Assembly: GCA_021014325.1 (NCBI GenBank)
Contig: CM037470.1
Coordinates: forward strand, 3,995,647 to 4,059,646
Direction of reading: 5' to 3'
Length of the DNA stretch: 64,000 bases
Source of the DNA: Plazaster borealis
Lineage: Eukaryota > Echinodermata > Asteroidea > Forcipulatida > Labidiasteridae
Shown in pieces: positions 63,196 to 64,000 of the stretch. Numbering within the stretch: position 1 is the first letter of the stretch; the number at the start of each line of letters is the position of its first letter. The notes under the pieces were generated by a model. It had not been told where the DNA came from, did no database searches, and saw only the letters and a program-made list of their open reading frames with translations. The position numbers and the translations under genes are program-made.

Positions 63196-63364
63196 GTAAG
63201 AACATCTATGAATGGAGCATTTCGCAAAACAAAATGTTCTTCCAGTCTTAAAAATGTCCTTCTGTTTGAATTCTTTGCCCCATTGCCTTTGTTAAAAAAA
63301 ACCTGTCATTGACATTGATGACAAATCAGGGAAGAGAAGTTTCAGACTTTTATCTTAATAATTT

Positions 63365-63440
63365 GGAGTTGAAAAAAAAAAATCTACTAAACGGATTTGG
63401 ACCAACGACCTCCGGTTTAACGTGCCGACTCTCTATGAGC
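63365..63440 (-). mobile_element. SINE head fragment, second family
   Basis: CAACGACCTCCGGTTTAACG next to a degraded A-box region. Only the head is recognisable. Confidence 0.55.
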
Positions 63441-63604
63441 TATCTACAATCCCAGCCAAAATGCTTGGGCCACGTGACAGTAAACATACCCTCCCCGTTC
63501 CCCCGCACAATGTTGTTAACCCCAGCTGGAGAACAGACCGCGCAATGGAAGCCAACATTGAACGGGGGGCGGGGGCGGGGGCTTGGGCGTAGGCCCAACA
63601 AGAT

Positions 63605-63935
63605 ACAGCCGGGATTGTAGCCTATGTTGGGGGTCTCCCTAAAATGTCAATATCTTTGTTCGGGGTGCCAGTTAGAAGCCATACAACCGCTTATACCGTG
63701 TAGCCAGGGATCACATCACAGTTTGCGATACAACCTGGAGCAGCAGCTAGCAGCAGCTAGGGGATCACTTGAGGGGGATGCGACTTTTTTATTTGAAATA
63801 TCAAGCTATAAACCACAAGGGAAACTGACTGGGTAAATTTTAAATAGTTTTGGGGTGAACAAATTTTTTTTTACCAGAGCGGTATTTGAACCAACGACCT
63901 CCGGTTTAACGTGCCGGCGCTCTGCCAACTGAGCG
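63605..63935 (-). mobile_element. second tRNA-derived SINE family, copy 2
   Basis: Minus-strand head GCTCAGTTGGCAGAGCGC and GGTTCAAATACCGC; body with CAGTTTCCCTTGTGGTTTAT, GTATCGCAAACTG and GGCACCCCGAACAAAGATAT as in 53740-54078. Confidence 0.82.
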
Positions 63936-64000
63936 CCGGCATGTTTTTAGTCAGACTTGTTTTAGTCTGCCCGGTGATCTACTTCTCTAACATTGAGGAT

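Noticed and set aside
63870..63935. tRNA gene on the minus strand
   Set aside because: Head of a SINE that recurs at 53790 and 63365; the acceptor stem is not closed.

Overview
The window is intron-rich eukaryotic DNA crowded with short inverted-repeat transposons, tRNA-derived SINEs and decayed LINE ends. It most likely comes from a marine invertebrate deuterostome, and an echinoderm (sea star) is my best guess. The guess rests on gene content, intron density and repeat families that look asteroid-like from memory; no database was searched.

Two protein-coding genes lie head-to-tail on the plus strand. Gene 1 (about 661-24632) is the 3' part of a prominin (CD133)-family five-transmembrane glycoprotein. 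I recover 19 exons whose phases all join, giving 635 codons. They cover the end of extracellular loop 1, TM3, TM4, all of extracellular loop 2, TM5 and a cytoplasmic tail ending at a TAA. TM1 and TM2 lie upstream of the window. Gene 2 (35846 to beyond 63195) is a transmembrane mucin-like gene. It encodes a signal peptide, a Pro/Thr/Ser domain made mainly by one 3.5-kb exon of 27-bp repeats, three EGF-like modules, a SEA domain split over two exons, a fourth EGF-like module, one TM helix and a cytoplasmic tail that runs off the window. The 12 exons I recover keep one open frame of 1623 codons.

Layout: 1-660 holds nothing recognised. 661-24632 is the prominin-like gene; its introns carry TTAA-flanked MITEs, palindromic MITEs, a 2.7-kb foldback element, SINEs and an 18-bp minisatellite. 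24633-35845 is intergenic and holds MITEs, LINE and SINE debris and local duplications. 35846-63195 is the mucin-like gene. Its introns carry a LINE end, a partial segmental duplication that copied a mucin-repeat exon, a 2.2-kb CTATAG-rich element with paralogous empty sites, and a 5.2-kb satellite complex in the SEA-EGF intron. 63196-64000 is SINE sequence.

Prominins mark plasma-membrane protrusions, and transmembrane mucins build the apical glycocalyx on such protrusions. The neighbours could therefore act at the same surface; that is inference from family knowledge and adjacency only. No CRISPR, rRNA, credible functional tRNA or bacterial-type operon is present.
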